Assembly (NCBI RefSeq): GCF_026745355.1
Contig: NC_079206.1
Span: forward strand, 41,773,036-41,837,035
DNA: 64,000 bases
Source of the DNA: Beta vulgaris subsp. vulgaris
Lineage: Eukaryota; Streptophyta; Magnoliopsida; Caryophyllales; Amaranthaceae
Direction of reading: 5' to 3'
Under the pieces are notes generated by a model that saw only the letters and a program-made list of their open reading frames with translations, made no database searches and was not told the origin of the DNA. The position numbers and the translations under genes were made by a program. The stretch's first letter is position 1. Every line of letters starts with the position of its first letter. Of this stretch, positions 57,866-64,000 are shown piece after piece.

Positions 57866-59023
57866 GTAGTACTTAGTTATCTGATGAAATTTCATGGTAG
57901 CATACTAGTTAATCTTGAGTGTTACCTGAATTTTTAAATATGTTTTGAAATTTTGATGGTCAGGATATGGTATGGAATATAAGATATAGACGGAGATAGT
58001 TCAGCTGCATTAGTCCATAAACTCAAACCATACCAAAAGAATTGAAAATGGATATCTTCTTGTTCACAATTGCTTTCATGTGTTTTTGTGTGCGCCTGCA
58101 TGCGCATATTCTACCAATTTGTCAAGAGAGCCTAATTTTTTTCTACAAAATTGACAATTTTGTGATTCATGAGTAGAAGAACTTCTAATGTTATGGCGGT
58201 TTAGCTTGTTTATTAAACCGTAATGAATGGCAATATTTGTATATAAGATTGGAAGTCTCATGTCAATGTCTTTGGAAATGGCTATTTATGGTTGTCCCTT
58301 GAACATCTCTTTTGTTTTTACATTTGTTATCATGCATTAGTACTTACAAGATGGTATTAGGAGATGATAATTATTTACGAAAAAACACACAGTTAGGGCT
58401 ATAATTGCATATTGTCGACATCAAGATGAAACATTTCTTTTAAAATTACACAAAAAATTATTACTATCAGTGTCATTTGATACACCTGCTGCATATGACA
58501 AGTCTTGGACATGACATTTGATTTCAGGGGGACTGATTGGACAGGGGATTCGAACATTCATCGTTCGCTACTGGGAGGCAGCAAGCTACATTCAACTTGT
58601 GATACCAATGTGTTCCCTTCTGCATAGGAGTTGTGATTTTGAATGCAAGCTTGTAAAAGTCAAGGGGCTGACCGACCTTGTGAAGCAATGTCCTCTGAGG
58701 ATTTGAAGGAGCAGGAAGTAATTTTTCGTTTTGACGACTATTTCAAACTAATTAATGGCGACTTGGTGTGAAATGTAATGGAATGGCTTGCCTCCTAGCT
58801 AGGTTGCCTTGCACTCAGGGAGGACACACCCAAAAAAAAAACAGCTTTATATATAGTACTTTCACCTACGCAAAATCTTATTATCTGCAATAAAATCAGA
58901 CTTTATCCGTTTGAATTTTCCTACTCCGTATCTTATTAACAATTGTACATTCTATCATTGCCCCCAAAATCTTACATACAACAACTCTAAAAGTCTTCAA
59001 CTTTCTTACCGAAACCCAATTTC
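57866..59023. other. 3' flank of DUF599 gene, possible alternative last exon
   Basis: A frame from 58527, after TTGATTTCAG, reads GTDWTGDSNIHRSLLGGSKL in the phase set by a splice at 57861. It would extend the DUF599 protein by about 34 residues to a stop near 58632. The rest is AT-rich without features. Confidence 0.35.
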
Positions 59024-59343
59024 TGATGCAGGATAATAGATCCTACCAAAGTAGAACATAATTAGAAAAAAGAGAATAAACTTGAGATGAGAAAAATTAA
59101 GAATTTAGAGAGAGAAAAGATAGAATTCAGAATAGAGGAGTAGAAAGAGACAGATAGGTTATTTGTGTTTATGTTCATGAATGAATCATTACTTGAGAGA
59201 TTACAAGTATCTATACAACAACTTATGACAACAGAACAACAGAAATAGAATAATTGAATAACAGAATTTTGTTCTTGTGTTGATAACAACTTTTGGCGCC
59301 AGAACAAGTTTTACATTTTTAGCTTTTATTTCTACCCTTATCA
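59024..59343 (-). repeat. 3' LTR of a minus-strand chromovirus
   Basis: On the minus strand the LTR starts TGATAAGGGTAGAAAT and ends ATCCTGCATCA (320 bp). The polypurine tract TTTTAAGGGGGAAAG lies immediately before it (59346-59360). There is no partner LTR, because the element is cut at 60897. Confidence 0.65.
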
Positions 59344-59387
59344 TACTTTCCCCCTTAAAATACTTGTTCCAAGTCTTTACTAAGTAA

Positions 59388-60897
59388 CAAAGGAAGGATA
59401 AGACTTCTCAAAGTCTTCATCAACTTCCCAGGTAGCTTCACTGTCTGAATATCCTTCCCAGTATACCAAGTACTTCAGCGGATGTTTATTGTCAAACATG
59501 ACTACTTTTCTCTCCAAAATAGCAACTGGCCGGTTGTAAGATCACAATATCATGTTGGCCTTGAAACCAATTTGGTATGTGAGCAGCAACTGGAAGAATC
59601 CCATGAAACTTATTCAAGTGTGATACATGAAAAACATAATGTATTTGGGCAGTGTTAGGTAGCTTAACTTTATAGGCAACTTTGCCAATTAAAGCTAACA
59701 CTTGAAAAGGGCCATAATACTTCTGAGCAAGCTTATAATCATTGCGCCTCTGTAATGAAGTTTTCCTATAAGCTTGGAGCTTAAGCCAAACCCAATCACC
59801 AACCATAAAAGATCTTTCGGACCTATGTTGGTCAACTTGCATCTTCATTCTGTTATGAGCCTTAAGCATTTGTAGCTTGAGCTCCTTGCTCATATTTTTT
59901 CTTCTTTGTAGACTTCTATCAAAAACAATAACAATTGACTCACCAACCAAGTATAGCAGATGTATAGGTGGTGGTTTATATATTATACATCACTTCATAG
60001 GGTGTAAGTTGAGTTGAAGAGTGAAAATGGGTGTTATACCACCATTCAGCCACACGGAGCCATAAACACCAATCTTCGACTACCACACATGCATCTCAAA
60101 TAACACTCCAAACACCTATTCACCACTTTTGTTTGTCCATCAGTTTCAGAATGGTATGAAGAAGACAACGGAAACTATGTACCATGTGTAGAGAACAATC
60201 CTTTCCAAAAATTGCTTAGAAATATTATATCTCTATCACTAACAATACTCCTTGGCCATCCATGGAGCTTAAAAATGTTATCTAGATAACCTTGAGCAAC
60301 TTGGATTGCTGTAAAAGGATGAGTTAATGGAACAAAATGAGCATATTTCCTCAATCTGTCCACAACAACAAAAATGACTTCATACCCCCATAGACTTAGG
60401 GAAGCATGTGATGAAATCCATTGATATGTCCAGCCACACTTCCTCTGGAATTGGTAGTGGCTGCAACAATCCACAACAGGCTGATGGATTATATATAGCA
60501 GCTTGGCAAATGACACATTCTCTAACAAATTGTTTGATTGTCTTAATCATTCCCTTCCAATAGAATACACTTTTCATCCTCTTGAGAGTTGAATCTCTCC
60601 TAGCATGGCCTCCCTCAGGTTAAGAGTGATGCCATTGAATTAATTGCAGACGCAAATCTAAATCATTCCTTACCACAATCTTACCATGTCTTCTTAACAA
60701 CCCAGTCTGGAATGAAAAAGAAGAATGGTTGTGTTGTTGTTGTAGTTGTAGTTGCTAAATTATCTGTTGTAAAGCCACATCTCCCTGATAGCTATTCTTG
60801 ATCTGATTCTCTAAATTAAAAGAAACAATAAAAATGGCCATACACAAGACCTCGGATCCTTGCACCTTTGAAAGTGCATCTGCTACCACATTATGCG
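59388..60897 (-). pseudogene. pol: Chromovirus pol remnant: RNase H tail, integrase, chromodomain
   Basis: Minus strand from 60897: end of RNase H (NVVADALSKVQGSEVL), then the integrase zinc domain ([20 protein letters not shown]) and core ([41 protein letters not shown]). The core is broken near 60180. The C-terminal part (VGDWVWLKLQAYRK, YYGPFQVLALIGKVAYKV, VFHVSHLNKF) runs to 59492. After a frameshift a C-terminal chromodomain, LKYLVYWEGYSDSEATWEVD, ends at the stop near 59388. The chromodomain identifies a chromovirus. Reverse transcriptase and gag are absent, replaced by the Tat-type fragment. Confidence 0.85.
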
Positions 60898-61662
60898 TTG
60901 ACCAATACGGAGCGCCCGTTCGTTGGCCACGAAAGACTGATCGCCCAAACGCACAAAAAGACCAATCAAAATGGTGCCAGTTCCATCAGGACCATGGCCA
61001 TAAGACGGAATAGTGGAATGCGCTGCGTCATGAAGTCGCACTTTTGCTCAACAAAGGCCATTTGCAAGATCTGCTGAGCGACAAAGGGAAAGCATTCTTT
61101 GAAAGGAATTGTACCAAACCCATTTCACCTGCGTCCCTGACGCATGTTAAGGTAATTAACGTGATTTCAGGTGGATCTGATGTATGTGGACTAACATATT
61201 TTGCTGCCAAAAGGCTAGCAAGAGAGGGACCCCCTCGTCCGTTGTTCATAAATCTTGTAGGTCTAAGAAATAACGCAGGCTAGAGGCAATGGCGATCACT
61301 TTGACAATGACGACGTATGCGAAGAGGAATATCACGACAGCTTGGTTATCTCTTTAACCGTCAACAATAGCCTACTACGACGAGTGCTAGTCGATGGAGG
61401 CAGCTCAGCCAACATCATGTTTAATAATTCCCTCGAAGGTATGGGGTTATGTGAAAAAGATATTACTAAAAAGTCTAATGTCTTAGTTGGTTTCAGCGGA
61501 GAAGCCCAACATACTGTCGGAGAAATCACGCCGCCAACACTGGCCAAACGCATCAATTTGCCAACCAGGTTCAATGTCGTAGACTGCCCGTCCGCCTACA
61601 ACATCATCCTTGGGACCCCTTGGATTGATAAGATGAAGGCAGTTCCATTTACCTATCACTAG
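60898..61662 (+). pseudogene. gag C terminus and protease of the second Tat-type element
   Basis: The gag end has CQFHQDHGHKTE, an in-frame stop, then LRHEVALLLNKGHLQDLLSD. The linker VKVINVISGGSDVCGLTYF parallels the first element. Protease (61342-61662, open) contains LLRRVLVDGGSSANIMF as the active-site segment, VLVGFSGEAQHTVGEI and YNIILGTPWI. DGG replaces the DNG of the first copy. Confidence 0.82.
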
Positions 61663-61779
61663 ACGCTGAAGTTCCCCACTAAATGGGGCATCCAAGAGAT
61701 AAAAGGCGAACAGAAAGCCGCACGAGAATGCTACAGCTCATCGCTCAAGCCGCCAAAAGCGTCAATCTAGCAATTAACG

Positions 61780-62830
61780 GACGTATCAACACCCGACGCG
61801 CCCGACGAGAAAGATGTAGACGAAGTGGTACTCGATCCAACCGTTCCAAACCATGTTGTCCGAATTGAAGCGACGCTGACGCAAGAAATGCGCGACCAGG
61901 TAATTAATTTCCTGAAAGCTAACAAAGACGGCTTTGCTTGGTGCCATGAAGATATGATAGGTTTCAGCCCCGACGTCATTACACACAAACTCAACGTCGA
62001 CCCAGATCATAAACCAGTTAAGCAGAAACGACGAAAGTTTGCACCAGAACGCAATCTAAAATTAACGACGAGGTGCATCAATTAATTGACGCAGGTAAGG
62101 TGCGTCAGGTAAATTATCCAGAATGGCTAGCTAACGTCGTGGTCGTAAGTTAAAAGAATGGCAAATGGCAAATGGAGGGTCTGTATCGATTTCACAGACC
62201 TCAACAAGGCTTGTCCAAAGGATCCATTTCCTCTTCTGCATATAGATGCAATGGTCGACGCCACGGAAGGACACGAGCTCCTATCGTTCATGGACGCATA
62301 CTCTGGCTACAACCAAATTCTGATGCACCCCGAGGATCAAGAAAAACGGTGTTCGTCACGGATAAAGGTATCCATTGCTATAAAGTTATACCATTTGGAC
62401 TGAAAAATGCAGGTGCAACATACTAGCGTTTGGTCAATCAAATGTTCAAGGACCAGTTGGGCGACACGATGGAAGTGTACACTGACGACATGCTGGTGAA
62501 GTCAAAGCAAGCGAAGGACCACGTCCAACACCTTTCAGAAGCCTTTGACGTCCTTTGCAAAAAAGCGTATGAAGCTAAACCCCACTAAATGCACGTTTGG
62601 AGTTGCTGTAGGAAAAAACCCTAGGATATGTCGTGACGCAACGAGGAATTGAAGCCAGTCTAGATACAATTAGTGCGCTAGTCAATATCCATTCTCCAAG
62701 AAATGTTGAGGAAGTGCAAAAATTTACTGAACCCATAACTGCCCTAAATCGCTTCATATCCAGGTCATCAGAAAAGTGTCACTTGTTCTATGATGTATTA
62801 CGAAAAAATAAAGGCTTCGATTGGACCTAG
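61780..62830 (+). pseudogene. pol: Reverse transcriptase of the second Tat-type element
   Basis: HKLNVDPDHKPVKQKRRKF leads into NGKWRVCIDFTDLNKACP, MDAYSGYNQILMHPEDQEK, and after a shift PFGLKNAGATY with a stop. The catalytic segment reads VYTDDMLVKSK (Thr in place of the usual Ile/Val before DD) near 62477-62507. The connection follows (VQKFTEPITALNRFIS, FDWT, then a stop). Frameshifts near 62070, 62350 and 62570 disable it. Confidence 0.84.
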
Positions 62831-62839
62831 AAACATGAA

Positions 62840-63281
62840 GATGCATTGCAAGCGCTCAAGCAATACCTCGCATCCCCTCCGCTGTTGTGAAAGCCATGCG
62901 ACGAAGAGACGTTGCAACTCTACTTGGCTGTGAGTAGTGTATATGTCATCGCAGTCCTGACGCGAGAGGTAGAAAGTCAGCAGCTCCCGATTTATTACGT
63001 CAGTAAGTCTCTGTTAGACGCAGAGACCATATTCCTCTTTGGAAATACTTATTTTAGCTATAGTCGTCGCTGTCAAAAAACTAAAGCATTATTTTGAAAC
63101 TCACACTCTTGTCGTTGTGACTAATTACCCGGTAAAGTCTGTTTTGCGAGGACTAGAATTAACAGTACGCATGAGCAAGTGGGCGATATCACTCAGTGGT
63201 TACGACATCCAGTACCGCCCTAGAATAACTATCAAGTCGCAAGCGTTAGCTGATTTTCTGGCAGACTTTAGCCAGAGCTAG
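62840..63281 (+). pseudogene. pol: RNase H of the second Tat-type element
   Basis: LYLAVSSVYVIAVLTREVE, then LPIYYVSKSLLDAET, a shift, then ILAIVVAVKKLKHYFETH and SQALADFLADFSQS. It is the same domain as 20864-21212 and shows the sequence expected where the LTR array interrupts the first copy. Confidence 0.82.
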
Positions 63282-63289
63282 AGAAACTC

Positions 63290-64000
63290 GCAGAAGATGA
63301 AGTTGCTCAGATTAACCATATTAACCATGACGCTTGGATTTTATTTGTTGATGGATCATCTAACTTTCGTGGTACAGGTCTAGGTATTGTACTAAAGTCG
63401 CCACAATGGGACAAGGTAGTACGAGCCATCTGTTGTGAGTTCAAAGCGACAAATAACGAAGCCGAGTACGAAGCACTAATAGCAGGGATGACCCTAGCAG
63501 ATGACTTGGGGGAAAAATCATTTAAGGTTACATCGATTCATTATTGATAGTAAGCAAAATCAAGGGCGAGTTCGCAGCAAAGGACTCCAAGATGAAGTCT
63601 TTCCTAGATGTAGCCCAATAAAAAAGTAAGATGTTTAACCCATTTGATATTTTCCAGATCCCAGGGATCAGAATACTCAAGCAGACGCACTAGCCAATCT
63701 CGGATCTTCCTTAAGAGATATATCCTTCACTTCTGTCCCCATAGTCCACTTGGCAAATCCAACAATCACCAAAGACGCTAATAAAATTATCGTGACGACT
63801 GAAGAGCGCGTCCAAATTAATGATGGAGAGGACCCTGTCGCTTACGACAACGACCTAAACTCTGTTTATGATGTCGCAACGACAGACAACCTGTCAATGA
63901 GGAGGTAAGTATTAGTTGGACAAAACCATTTTACGATTACCTTAATAACGACATACTTCACGCAGATAAAGCAGAAGCACGCAGAATTCGCTTTAAGGCA
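63290..64000 (+). pseudogene. pol: Second RNase H (aRNH) of the second Tat-type element, to window end
   Basis: WILFVDGSSNFRGTGLGIVL, then NNEAEYEALIAGMTLADDL, a stop/shift near 63545, then LLIVSKIKGEFAAKDSKM, and DQNTQADALANLGSS near 63670. The acidic residues at DGSS, AEYE and ADAL are kept. The frame then becomes a divergent linker and leaves the window before integrase. Confidence 0.8.

Larger units (their letters stand above)
60898..64000 (+). mobile_element. Second Tat-type gypsy element, truncated left, running off the window
   Basis: It starts abruptly within gag at the chromovirus breakpoint, with no LTR or target repeat seen. The order gag end, protease, RT, RNase H and second RNase H matches the element at 6535-25416 but with substantial divergence, so it is a different copy of the lineage. 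Confidence 0.85.

Overview
The window is nuclear DNA from a flowering plant, probably a eudicot. The evidence is its AT-rich composition, spliced plant-type gene exons, L1-type LINEs with DUF4283, RVT, zf-RVT and RNase H regions, and copia and gypsy lineages typical of angiosperms. No bacterial operon, rRNA, tRNA or CRISPR array was seen.

Host genes are few and sit at the edges. At 1935-2492 there is the large second exon of a DUF599-type multi-pass membrane protein. A complete two-exon paralogue lies at 56560-57865 on the same strand, so the two copies look like old tandem duplicates pushed about 55 kb apart by transposons. Between them are a minus-strand ROP/RAC GTPase exon-1 relic (about 54000-54096) and a decayed multi-exon gene I could not name (52645-53480).

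Almost everything else is a stack of nested mobile elements whose order can be read from target-site duplications (TSDs). A copia fragment (2730-3366) is interrupted by a minus-strand LINE (3367-6534, continuing at 25422-25669). The LINE ORF1 is split by an 18.9-kb Tat-type gypsy element (6535-25416, TSD CCCCC). The pol gene of that gypsy element is split by a noncoding array of four 2.2-kb LTRs joined by three 0.47-kb spacers (10476-20863, TSD TGYTG). The same LINE ORF1 also holds copia A (25670-38855, TSD AAATA), whose 3' LTR holds a SIRE/Maximus-like copia B (30932-38766). A 2.05-kb copia A/B segment is present twice there.

Next come a 5.6-kb solo LTR (38932-44486, TSD CTCTA) carrying a truncated LINE, and older LTR-like DNA (about 44500-51600). 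The latter contains two nested hAT-type elements (45100-48222 and 46971-47609), several snRNA-promoter-like USE/TATA motifs, and a minus-oriented solo LTR (49563-50196, TSD TATTG). A third truncated LINE is at 54445-55540. The right end holds a minus-strand chromovirus remnant (59024-60897) abutting a second Tat-type gypsy fragment that runs off the window (60898-64000).

All transposon coding regions carry stops or frameshifts, so no autonomous element is visible. The most unusual structures are the coding-free LTR tetramer, the antisense ORF with its own TATA-like box in the Tat element, the chimeric duplication inside copia A/B, and the cluster of snRNA-type promoter motifs inside a hAT element.
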